From: Trichoplax adhaerens
Lineage: Eukaryota; Placozoa; Uniplacotomia; Trichoplacea; Trichoplacidae
Direction: 5' to 3'
NCBI RefSeq assembly: GCF_000150275.1
Contig: NW_002060943.1
Span: 5,049,950 to 5,113,949, forward strand
DNA: 64,000 nt
Shown here: piece by piece, positions 53,221 to 64,000 of the stretch
Position numbering within the stretch: position 1 is the first letter of the stretch
Layout: each line of letters starts with the position of its first letter
Position numbers and translations under genes: made by a program
Notes under the pieces: generated by a model
The model's input: only the letters and a program-made list of their open reading frames with translations
What the model was told of the DNA's origin: nothing
The model's database searches: none

Positions 53221-56200
53221 TTACACAGACTCGTAACCAGCCCTAGCATTTCGGCGTCCAATAAAGTAAGCAACTATAACGATCAGTAGTAATCCAGCCA
53301 AAGCGGCACCGACAGCAATAGGGACAACATTATTCTTGGCTAAGTCGCTAGCACAAGTAAATTCTACGAGTGTATGAATATAAACGAAACGCGGACTATC
53401 AGTACATATACACGCACGTAATTTACATATAGTCAGACTAAATTTGACGTTATGGCTAATTTAATTTATAACAAACCTGCTCCATACTTTTGGGCAAATG
53501 GCTGAATCTTGGCTTTCGAAATTGTAACATTAGCCATCACTTTCATACCACCCATGTCGTACATTGGTATAACTGATTTGGATACACATGTGTAGGATTC
53601 GTTTACTGGTGTACGGAAGAATACGGCAGTAGCGTTGGAGTAGACAATGCTCTTAGCGGCTATTTAAAAAATTTCAACATCATATATTAGGTCATTCCTA
53701 AACAGTCAATAAAAGCAACTCGTAAAAAAAATAAGCAAAGCAGCGTACGTTTCATTGCATTGGGGAAATTCTTGTTATCATGAGTATCATAAGTGAATTT
53801 GATATTTTCTAACTCCCAAGCTTGGTTCTCCTTCATTTCATCTATTTCGCTATTTGGTTGAATAGTGCCATTAACAGCTTTCTGTAAATATTTAATCAAG
53901 TAGGTTACTTTAGTGATGTCGACAGAAGCGGGTGATGTAACCACGGAAAGCGATACTTACTTCGATAAAAGTCATATTGAGAACATAGGCAGGTTTCCAA
54001 GTGATCCAGAAATGAATCATTTTGCTAGAACAGACACCACGGTAAGCATGGTTTGGCGGTAAATCAAAGGACGCAATTTTCTATAAGTAAGTTGAATATA
54101 AAAGTCATTTACAGATAGAGCGTCTTATAAATACACAATGGCGAAGATAATTATATTGACCTTGCTAGACCCTTTAGCGAGATACATGACTTTAAAGGTT
54201 GTCTCAAAGATGGCCCTAAAGCAAATTTTACCGTCACGGTCTTTCAAGGTATAATTTCCTTTCGACAATGTAGGGGTAGGTGTTGGATGTTTAGGGGCTG
54301 TTGTCGGGTGACTATGCGTAGCAGATGACATTGGCGGTTCCATAGTTCCCGTGGCCATGACTTCGTCCATATTGTTTTCATCTAATGCTATATCTTGGCC
54401 GTACAATACGGGAATAACGGCTAAGACAACTGTAAAGCAAGAGTATAATTATGAGATTTGAAATCTATTATTATCTTAGCGTCATGGAAGCATAGTACTT
54501 AAAAAGTCTTCAACTAAATCAACAGGGACATAAAATGATACGCATAGTATAAATGATTAAGACTAAGTCAATGTTCTCTATAGCAATGTAATATTATCCA
54601 ATTTTTAGCGTGAAAATGTGACCATATTTTCTACTAAACCTACTACTGTATACCCAGTTAATACGGTATATTAAATACAATGGTATCGCATTAAAATAAC
54701 TCAATGAAAAGATATACGAAACATATTTACTTAGATAAAGACAAAGAAATAATTCTGTGAGTCTAAATAATTATCTGCAACATTCATCAATTCATAATTG
54801 TAGAATTATAACGTAGCAACAATTCGAATGTGCCGCATGTGCTAAATTGCCAACACAAGTTAATATTAATTATTATATAACGAGTATCTTTCAAGATTTC
54901 TAGTAAAGTACACTTTTTAACCCAATCATAAATGAACCAATCAATGCAGGTCTTTTTTAAATAACCATTGCCTAGTTCATTGCGTGATTTCGTTGTATCG
55001 ACGCCTAACTGACTCAATAAAAAATATACTTGAAGGGATTTTCATTACGGATCATTCGATGAATGCTGTTACAGTCCTGTAAATGATAGTCACAGGACTG
55101 TATATCAATGATCATCACTACTTTTAAACTCTTTCTGTAATGAATGACATGGACAAGAGATCGAAATGAGAAATCGACTGTCCATAGCTTGTTACTCTTG
55201 CTAGTACTTGCTAGTAACAGTGATTTATTGATGACCAATCAAGTATTCCAATTTTTAAAATTCAAAAACTAGTCAACCTCAACATTTTCTAAATCTTAAT
55301 TTAGATCAAGTCTAATATGGTATACTTTTATTTAGAGGTACTTTTTAAAGCAAAACTAGTAAGCCAGGTGCTATTCCCATTACCTAATGTAAATCACAAA
55401 TAGTAGTCGTTTTCTTGCTGAAACAGTATTATGAAATTGGCATCATGGTATTAGTACAAGCATTCTCCAATCGATCGTGTTGTGAAATCTGAAGTATTGG
55501 TAAGAAAAACTAGCTTGTGCTGATATGAACGACACTATTTATATTATAGCATCTCTTTTATGCGATGGAAAAATGGAATCGAATTCGGGTTCAATACAGA
55601 AACTGGATTACTTAATCTTTCATGAATAAATCAATGTAGTATATATATAATCCATGGCTTTAGCGATGATCGCGAGTCCAGCCAGACACTGTTCTTGGAC
55701 ATGACACGTGAAAGGCGAAGTACTGTAGTATGGCCCGACACGCTGAGTACTGTAGTATATGGTACAGTGAGCACTAGAAGGCATCGGTCCAGTTTGCGTA
55801 ACGGCGGGTCAACGAAATCACAGCGAACAGCAGGGAGGGCTCTACTGTACTGTACTGTACTGTACAGTACAGTACTATAAGTTGTGCTAACAGACTACAG
55901 TACTACGCACTGTACAGTACAGTACACAGTGCAATGTTGTCAAGTTCCAGATTTACGGCAATGAGAGTTGGTGTCTTTTTTTCACTGACCCATTTCATTG
56001 AAGTGGAATAAAATTGAGATCAATTTGTGCAGTCTATTGCCATCTATTTCTATGATTTAGAGCTAACAACTATAGCTTTCCACGATTTAATTAGGTTCAA
56101 AAGTATTCAAAATCAAACTGAAGCAGGGCTTTCTTTCGCAGATTATTTTCAACATGGACACTGCATATTCTTAGTTGCTGTTAACAAACGATATTTTGCA

Positions 56201-56643
56201 GTACAATAGTATCCGTGTATGTAAAAGTTACTACGTCATGATCTGATCACACTACATATCACTTTGCATGGAGCGCAGTCTATGGCAAAGACATTCTACG
56301 AATCGGGGCTCTGCTTCCTAACGACTAATTTACCACACACAAAATTGCCCAATTTCAAATATACTCGCAACTAGCAATATCTACTACTGATAATCAGGAA
56401 GAAACCGTCACGGTTAACAGCATGTCTACTTCGTACAGTTGCATTTATGTACGAGCGTATCTTGAAAAAGCGTAATGGAAAAGGAAGGACTGCTTAATAG
56501 GTTCAAAAATGATCAAGCCATTTTGAATACAGCTTCTGTTGTATTCAAAATTAACCTGTCATCTATATACTGACTTTATTTGAATAGTAGCAGCGATTAT
56601 TGAACTTACCAATAAGAAAAGTAGAAATTTTGAAGGAAGACAT
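53221..56643 (-). CDS. LAMP-family lysosomal membrane glycoprotein, single LAMP domain
   Basis: Six minus-strand exons: 56610-56643, 54161-54429, 53961-54080, 53749-53881, 53477-53659 and 53221-53363, encode 293 residues. A signal peptide (MSSFKISTFLIVVLAVIPVL) is cleaved near residue 22. A Ser/Thr/Pro/His stalk follows (about 30-68, THSHPTTAPKHPTPTPT), as in CD68/LAMP hinges. The luminal LAMP domain has four Cys (81, 118, 210, 250) for the usual two disulfides, and several N-glycosylation sites (NYT, NMT, NGT, NAT, NES, NVT). A transmembrane helix spans 257-282. The 11-residue tail is RRNARAGYESV, whose GYxxV end is the lysosomal sorting signal of LAMPs. It probably protects or organises the lysosome membrane. 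The first exon was found by frame: only it supplies a start and a phase-1 donor that completes the signal peptide. Confidence 0.92.
55725..55935. repeat. GTAC palindrome cluster in LAMP-family intron 1
   Basis: Dense units such as CTACTGTACTGTACTGTAC lie at 55842-55876 and 55908-55935, with looser ones from 55725. Intron 1 is 2.2 kb, far longer than the gene's other introns. Confidence 0.85.
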
Positions 56644-57936
56644 TTTGAGCAACTTCGGGATCTGGATGGATTAATACGTAATGCGGTATGAGCAGAAGAT
56701 GATCGAAAAGACGGCTACGTCCCCGGGAGAAAACGGACAATGTAGCACAGTAACAATCGATACCGTAATGGGCTGTATTTACAGTACTTTGCAGTGTACT
56801 ATACAGTACAATACGCTTCGTGTTTCTCAAGTAAAAGTGTGATGAAAAATAGCAAAGATTTTATTGGCTGAGCGGAATAAGGAAACAACGAGAATAATGA
56901 CGCTACCAATCTCTCTATTGGCTACTGCTGCGATAGTAGTGACGTTATCTCGTTATTATTAGAAGCCCGGTTATCACACTGTGAATGTACAGTACCAAGA
57001 CTTGGGGCAATTTTGTTCAGTACTGTACAGTACAGTACAATGTACAGTACACAGTACAGTACGATGAAATTATGTGGTAGCGGTACCGGGATGGACCGGA
57101 ATACTTCGTACTGTATCGTAACAAAAGTGTCACATGATTAACATGAGAAGTTGTTGAGGTTGAACATCACTTTATTTCTGGGTCCATCATAATTATTATT
57201 AACCACATCCAAAAGTATTGCTATTTCGATGGGTTGATGGTTTCATTGGGCAAAGGAGGTCTGAAGTCTGATTAGTACTCGTTTTCCTAGATGATCCGAT
57301 ATCTGATCAATTCATTGGGGGTAAAATGATTTCAATTATTGAGAGAATAATTAGTAGAATCCCCTCTGTTACCCAAGGGATCTCGAAACTGAATGATATT
57401 CTAAGTTCGAAACATACAGTACTGTAATACAGTATGAAATAATCCAATCGCCCAACGAATCGCGCGAATCGTACAGTATCAGTGCAGTTTAGATTTTACG
57501 CTGTTCATGGATTTGGCAATGAACAGTACTTACTCTGTTTCATTCATGGATTCTAGCTAGGCTCTTGACGCAACATAATGTACACTGTGTACAGTAGTGT
57601 GTTGCAAAGATTTAATTTGATTACCTGCTAATTTGCAACGAGTAAAGTGCAGTGATGTACTTGGATCGACACTGCTAGTTACTGCGACAATGTAGATCCT
57701 ATCTCTTTTACAGCTTATTAAACGGATTTAGCTAATGTTAATATACGAATATTCGTTGAAAATTAAAAATAAGAAATTATTATGATGTCATCGAAAAAAT
57801 TGACGTTAGTTTTGTTACTCATTTTTTAAAAAATACAGTAGAGTACTGTATACTGATATCGATACAACGTCGTAACAACATGCATACGTACTAGAGCGCG
57901 GTAAAAGCATAAACGTACGTACTGTACATTAGTAAA

Positions 57937-58086
57937 ATGGTAATCATGGCGAATGGAAGGATGATTGACTTACGCAGCATGGAGGTTGTACGTATTGTGG
58001 GAGCAGCAGATACAAATAACAAAACATTCCATAGAACGGTACTCGAGTATACTGACTTTGTAGCTCTTAATTTGACATCAGATTAG
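57937..58086 (+). CDS. Small open frame, 49 codons, unknown
   Basis: ATG to TAG, starting MVIMANGRMIDLRS and containing VVRIVGAADTNNKT. It is GC-richer than its surroundings and protein-like in composition, but matches no family I know. It could be a first exon or a chance frame within promoter DNA. Confidence 0.2.
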   Translation: MVIMANGRMIDLRSMEVVRIVGAADTNNKTFHRTVLEYTDFVALNLTSD

Positions 58087-58584
58087 ACGAGTAGATTCGT
58101 CAGTGTTTATTTACTCAGATGTTTTACAATATACGTAATTGCTTATTATTTGAGGTTATATGCACGTAGCTTATTACGATGTTTGTGAAAATATTATTAA
58201 GAGTTTATAACAAGAGCGTGAGCTATTTTCATATTTACCACGTTATTCATGATGCATGATTCATCAATCATCGTACTGCATCTTAACGGTGTATCGCTAT
58301 CGATGCTGATTCAAATGCATATCAATTTTAGCACTGGTCAATGACAAAATTAGACTTTAGAGCTGGATATCAGCTGCAACATAAGACCTCAATATTAAGA
58401 TTTAAGATTTTGTAATAGTCGAGATGAGTTAAACAGTACTGATTTCCATGTACTGTACTGTACACTTACCCAGTACTCGTATATAAATTTTAGCATTACT
58501 GCATGGCGAATCTGGAGTTAGATCACCGTCTAGGCCAGCATCTATAAACGTGGTACAGTATCATAAAGATTACTGAGCTTAAGA

Positions 58585-58733
58585 TTAACTTGACGTCGAC
58601 ATTAACATGTCCTTGTTTACATAAAGTATCGCGAGCCAGATTCTGCTATTATGTTACCGGTTAACTTGACATTAACGTGTAGCCCATTTACGTAAAGTAT
58701 CACAAGCGGGATTCGGCTATTATGATAGCAGGT
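58585..58733. repeat. Tandem duplication, about 75-bp unit
   Basis: Two diverged units begin at 58585 and 58661. They share TTAACTTGAC, ATTAACNTGT, TTTACNTAAAGTATC and GGCTATTATG-type blocks, with about 80 percent identity by eye. Confidence 0.75.
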
Positions 58734-59346
58734 AATGTATATCAAGTCTTGACGGGGTAGTAGGTTGCAATCGATATTGATTGCAACTTGCAGTGGCATC
58801 TTTTATTTGCAATCTGTACAAGACATAACCACTCATCAAGCTTACGCTTCCACCAGTGTTGTACAGTACGTTAATTGAAATAGAGATACTGTACGATACA
58901 GAGCGTTATAAAGCCCTTGTAACATTCATATTGTAAATAAATTAAATTTTGCGAGGTAAGATAATTTCAAACTTGAAAGGATTGTTTAGGCTTTGCCCTC
59001 GACTAAAATTTGTCTTAAATAGTTAATTAATAATTATTAACACTGTACAGTACTTCTCTCTACCACAGTCCTTCTGTCCTTCCACTCCTTCGCCGCTGAG
59101 CAAGTTTTAGTTTTGAGTAATCCCCGCCTTGGCATTCGTTAGTTAAACGTTGCCTACGGATACAGACGACTGACCGTTACAGTGCAGTCCATGATACAGT
59201 AGTAACGGTACTATAGAAAATCCATTAGTTTGTTCATCATAGCCGTAGCCAGGGGTTACTAAAATGACCAGGACTCTCAGAAATCTATAGTAGTTGTGTA
59301 CTGTACTGATCAGTTTCATAATAACGCATGCGTGTCACCAAGCAAG

Positions 59347-62300
59347 ATGGCTGCCAATACAGCATGTTCTGATGAAATTAAGGTGTGATATAAAGGAAAC
59401 TGTACTCTGATTTTATATTTTCATGCTTTACTCTGATATCTTAATCTTAAAGCACAATAGACATGTATAGCGGTGTCACTTAATTGACTGACAATGTTGA
59501 TTATAACTATATTTATGGTAGAATGCAGTTAAAAAGAAAGTGCTTGAATTCGATGCTTATATTGGTATGTATCTGAACGTGTATGAATGATAGTGGATAT
59601 TCAGTGTATATTATTATATATATGTAATTGCTCAGCGATAGCTTGCAATCTATTAGTCTAGAACTGAATGAGATGCTTGAATATAGTACTGTATATTGCA
59701 GTGCTGGGCTAGAACAACAGGCTTCGGAATTAGCATCTATTTGAATAATTTAAATTTATTTAAACTACTATAAAACATTATCTACGAATTGTTATAATGT
59801 GCAGAAAAGCGAGGATTAGGTATAGTGATTAGTCTATAGTCAAAGATGATAGAATTGGTATCATATTTGTTGTTAATGCTATCATAGACTGTGCATGTCT
59901 TAAAAAGGGTGAACCATAATAAAATCGTATTAGTAAACATTAGTAATGTTCTTGTTTCTATTTAGATGATGAATTAGTAGAGTACATCATGGTTATGATT
60001 GCCAATAAAAAGACTCAGGATAAAATGACAGAAGATCTCGAACTATTCCTCGGAGATAATAGTATATTATTTGTTCAATGGTACGTACGTTTATATGACA
60101 AGATGAAACGTTTAAATGGACATAACTTCATCAAATAAATTCTTACACTTAGGCGTTTAGACAATCTATCGATAGTATAGATGTCATCGTCTACAGTGCT
60201 ACATACAGTATTATATACGTTTGCACAGCCGTATGCATTACCTGCGATATCAACTGATATCAACTTCATCACGTAGCTTCTATTGATGTAATCTCGTCGA
60301 TTCACGTCTTTTTTTATTATAAACTAATGCAAATTTTTTGCTAATACATGCTCATTAGGCTATTTGAATATATGGAGAATGAATCAAAAGGTACCGTCGT
60401 ATCAAAAACATCAGCAAGTTTATCATGTCTACTGCTTAGATAGCAATGCCTTGCTTATTCTGTAATAAGGACAGATTATATTTTACATACGTTTGCTATG
60501 ATTGAAAGAAATTTAGATTATTTTTTCATCTAAAAAGTAAAAATATTATGACTTTCTTTATCGAAAGTTTCCTTGTATATTCAGTAAGCAGAGTAACTTG
60601 CAGCTTGTCGTATGTTAAGATAGGGTTATGATTAAACATGCACTACAATACCGGTGAAATGCTTGGAGAGATTTAAAATTTGACTGATCGCAAAAACAAT
60701 TGCATACACAGATATACAAATTATCCAAACTGCACCTATTAAAGTGCGAATTGATTGTAGCTTGTATCATAATTCTGATATCGATAATACATGAATATAA
60801 TTCGTATTTAACTGGCTAAATGCGTATGCGAGATGTGGTGACGGTTACTTCAGATATGCTTTAGATCATTTCTATAAGTAACGAATGTTACATTATTTCA
60901 TAATAATATAGGGCAAATAACCAAACCTAAGGATGAAAAGAAAGATCCAAAATCAAAGCAAGCAGTTGAGGAAGAAGCTGTCATTTCTATCCAACCTGAA
61001 CCAGCAGATTTTGAGGAGATTGGAGTTAAACGTGTTGACCCTGTAACTAATGTGTCGTCGTCTATAAAAGGTGCTGATTCTAAGAAGGATCCACTTAGCA
61101 GATTTTATTGACGATGAAAATTTATAATTAATCAGCAAAATTGACTAGCATAATTTAATCCTTATTATAAGATAGCATTGTATGACATATGAAATAATTC
61201 AAGATTTCTTGACTGCCTTACAGCGACTGTAGGATTTACAAAAGGCAACAAAAGAAAGCTTTCTGAAAACAATCATCACGCGTCTAGTGCTACTACCGTA
61301 AAGAAATTTGATCACAATAAAGAACCTTCGTTAAGTCCTTCTATTAAAAAAGTTCGAAGGGAAAGAGATGTAACAACTGATAAACAACGCCCAAAATCAA
61401 GTGTTCTTAAAGTGATCAGGTAGTGATTATCTCAGTTCTTCGAGCTATCTTCTACTAAAGCTATAGCAAGTAAGAGTTTATTAATTATAAGATTAAATTA
61501 TTAAAATTTTGGTAGGCCTAGACCTCAAATTCCTTCTAGCAAGCAGGCTTCTAGAAAGTTACTAAGTCGAGCAGTTAAAGATGCCTTCCATTCACTCTCC
61601 CATAATGAATCTGATATTCAAATGAGTCGTGAGAAACGTAATTGTAGCTCGATATACTGATAAAAGAAACAATAGATACTGGATAAGCTCGTTATGTTTA
61701 ATTGTATCCTGGTATTGACTGAAAATTTATATTTATTTTTAGCGCCTGTGAACAAGGAAATTATTCAGGAAGAATTAAGTGAAGAAGAGCAACATCGTCA
61801 GTTAGTCAAAAAATACGATGAAATGCGTGAGAAGCGCGATAGAGAAGAAAGCTTGAAATTATTTCCGAATTTGAATGTTAATCCTGTCGAAAATAGAAAT
61901 ATTGATTTAAGAAATGTCGTACAATCATTGCGTAAAGATAAAATTCAACATTCTATCAATAGTTCTGATTTAGAAGGCAATCCGACCATTTCGATATCGT
62001 ACGTTTAGTTGATATCAGCATATGTATACACTTATGGATTCTATATTCCGTTATCACTGAAAATTCTTAAATCTTTAACCGTAATATATGGATTTTGTTG
62101 ATTTTTAGTCCCTCTAGGAGTGTAACAGCTATTAATAACAGAAATGACAAATCTGTATTTGAAAAACCTGCTTTAGATGATCGTAAAGTTAGTCCTGTAG
62201 ACGTAAACCCTAACAATTCAGTTATACGAAGAAGTGTACGGGAGAGGCTGGGTTTTTCCTCAAATAAGAATGTTAAAGATACTGACGTTTCTAGTAATAA

Positions 62301-63424
62301 AAGTATATTTGAAAGACTTGGAAAAGTAGTAGGAGAAGCTGAAGATGTGAACGATAATGAAAACTCGGATAAAGGTGAGGTATTGTGATGTGGCTACACA
62401 TTATTTTGTCAATAATTGGAGACTGTCTAACAAAATTTAATTGAGTTTCTGAGAGCAAGGGTTTTTTGGTTGTACTATTGATTAATAATAACGCAACTAT
62501 AGCCTTTTAGCTTAAAATTGCATATTTTATTTGTTTTCAGCTACAGAGCGATGTAGATTCTGGCCAATTTGTAAAAACATGGATCAATGCGATTATTTAC
62601 ATCCAACAATTCCTTGCAGGTTTATGCTAGCTTATAATTTATTATAAGGACCTATTCAAACCACCATAATGTATGTTACTAATCTAGAAAATTTACATTT
62701 TTAATCTAGAAATTTTCCTAGGTGTACATTCGGCAATAAATGTATTTATGTTCATCCTAAATGTAAATATGATGGAAAGTAGGTTTTAATATTTAATAGC
62801 AACTTAAGGTCTTTATATATAAACAACTTGTATAAGTTTGCAATTCAAAATTGATATCTTTAACTCCTAAATATTCAGTATTGTGTCATTCTTTATACAG
62901 ATGTAATAAGTCTGCCTGTCCTTACGTACATTTCTTACCTCAAATCGTCAGTCCGTTTGGTAATATCATATTCACGTATATCATACAAAAAAACTATTTT
63001 GTATCAATGTTACTGATATTAGAAGTTGTATACTAGTTTTATATTAATGGCCATTTTTTACGGAATAGTTGAGATTAAGCCAGCTGGAGCTAAGACAAGA
63101 TCCACACCTGTAAGTAGTGTATATTTATGAGTGTTGAGACACGATAATCATTATTCATTCTGTAAAGTACTTACATTCTACATTTATAATTGAAAGTCGA
63201 TTGGAAATGCGTCAAAGTATACATGGAGAGCACCATCAGTAAACATACCGTAAGTTTTTATTGTTCTTATGTGGGAAACTCATAGATAAATGCTTTAGAG
63301 TCCTTTTTTATGGGGACTGATTTTATCATAATGTTCGCTTTATTAAAATTTTATCTTTAGTGATAATGCAGCCAAATCCGTCATAAATAAACCCGCAGAC
63401 ACTGAACCACAACTACTTTCTTGA
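59347..63424 (+). CDS. ZC3H14: ZC3H14 / Nab2-type nuclear poly(A)-binding protein
   Basis: Fifteen plus-strand exons: 59347-59382, 59522-59564, 59966-60080, 60359-60390, 60912-61070, 61224-61419, 61516-61637, 61743-61998, 62109-62374, 62541-62619, 62710-62778, 62901-62959, 63069-63109, 63197-63249 and 63361-63424, encode 529 residues (human long form about 736). The N-terminal PWI-like fold (1-75) is clear: YIMVMIANKKTQDKMTEDL and LFLGDNS match ZC3H14. The middle is charged and poorly conserved. Three CCCH fingers of Nab2 type follow: CRFWPICKNMDQCDYLH, CRNFPRCTFGNKCIYVH and CKYDGKCNKSACPYVH. The end contains KYTWRAP, like the KWIRP ending of ZC3H14. It should bind poly(A) tails in the nucleus and control tail length and export. 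The two C-terminal fingers found in other animals are absent. Confidence 0.94.
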
Positions 63425-64000
63425 AATTTATGATTAAAGTTAGTAATTTATAAATAAAAAATTTATAATAATTCTATATTTTTCACCGTTGCTACCGTTG
63501 AAAATACTGTGTGCAAATTTCGTTATAATGTCAAACCGAAATTTCCAAAAAAATTTGGAATGTCTGTTTCTGGAAAAAACTACACCATCATAGTACTAAG
63601 ATTCGGTATTCCTCAATTATATCGAAAGTAATAGCTTTCGGCAATTAATCGGTAGTATAGCATTACTGCATCCGGGATCATCATGAAGATTATTTCTAAT
63701 ATGCAATTGTAGAACCATAATTATCATTAAAAAGTATAGCTTTTACGTATTGCCACGTAAAAACATAAGATTTTATTATTGAAAAGCATCAAGTGTTTGT
63801 AACATTTTCATATTTGTACCAAACTGTTTAATGTTAGTATACCGTATTTCTGCAGCAATACATGTATGTTGGTCAAGTGATTGATCATAATACCCGGTTA
63901 TCAATTGAAACAATTCAATTTTAATTTAGTATTGGTGATTTATCGAATCCTTTACTTTATAAAAAATCTAAATACATTAACATAGCAGTAGCATGAATCA
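63425..64000. other. 3' flank of ZC3H14, no further gene seen
   Basis: A poly(A) signal AATAAA lies at 63453-63458. The rest is AT-rich DNA without exons or repeats. Confidence 0.55.
63453..63458 (+). promoter_or_regulatory. Poly(A) signal of ZC3H14
   Basis: AATAAA lies 29 bp 3' of the stop codon, followed by AT-rich sequence. Confidence 0.6.

Larger units (their letters stand above)
56644..59346. promoter_or_regulatory. Divergent intergenic region between the LAMP-family gene and ZC3H14
   Basis: This 2.7-kb interval holds the promoters of both genes. GTAC palindrome patches occur at 56775-56815 (just 5' of the LAMP-family gene), 57018-57065, 57415-57435, 57580-57600, 58438-58470 and 59040-59052. 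It also contains a tandem duplication at 58.6 kb and a 49-codon frame at 57.9 kb. No TATA box was assigned. Confidence 0.6.

Noticed and set aside
57998-58030. Alternative first exon for the LAMP-family gene (ATGCTG followed by GTAAGT on the minus strand near 57975)
   Set aside because: It would give a signal peptide without a basic N-region and a 3.5-kb intron. The exon at 56610-56643 gives a complete, typical signal peptide in the right phase.
59529-59564. Acceptor GCAG at 59525-59528 for ZC3H14 exon 2
   Set aside because: It breaks phase with exon 1. The acceptor at 59520-59521 keeps frame and restores the conserved EIKNAVKKKV helix.

Overview
The window is nuclear DNA from an animal. It is AT-rich, intron-rich and has no bacterial operon structure. 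Eight multi-exon protein genes could be rebuilt exon by exon; every join keeps the reading frame and all but one intron use GT-AG sites. The products resemble human proteins closely, introns are mostly 60-800 bp, and intergenic DNA is full of self-complementary GTAC repeats. Together this suggests an early-branching metazoan, most likely a placozoan (Trichoplax-like). That assignment is an inference, not a search result.

Layout, left to right: (1) 1-6.5 kb, no gene found, one short inverted-repeat element. (2) 6.5-9.0 kb, minus strand, a two-RRM hnRNP/DAZAP1-type RNA-binding protein. (3) 10.6-12.8 kb, minus, LRRC57. (4) 13.3-21.4 kb, repeats and apparently gene-free DNA. (5) 21.4-40.0 kb, plus, three tandem SNAP-25/SNAP-23-type SNARE genes with the same nine-exon structure. 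(6) 41.1-45.4 kb, minus, YLPM1 (P-loop nuclear protein). (7) 46.8-50.0 kb, plus, GPATCH2, head-to-head with YLPM1. (8) 53.2-56.6 kb, minus, a LAMP-family lysosomal membrane protein. (9) 59.3-63.4 kb, plus, ZC3H14 (nuclear poly(A)-binding protein).

The genes do not form one pathway, but two themes recur. Four encode RNA-processing or nuclear proteins (hnRNP type, YLPM1, GPATCH2, ZC3H14). The SNARE trio and the LAMP protein serve membrane fusion and lysosomes. LRRC57 next to SNAP-25-type genes recalls the vertebrate SNAP23-LRRC57 neighbourhood and may be ancient linkage.

The most notable points are the SNARE triplication with a diverging third copy, GTAC palindrome clusters placed near gene 5' ends and nearly absent from the SNARE cluster, a ZC3H14 with three zinc fingers instead of five, a GC-AG intron in YLPM1, an altered G-patch core in GPATCH2, and a possible alternative terminal exon in LRRC57. 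No clearly novel multi-gene system was found.
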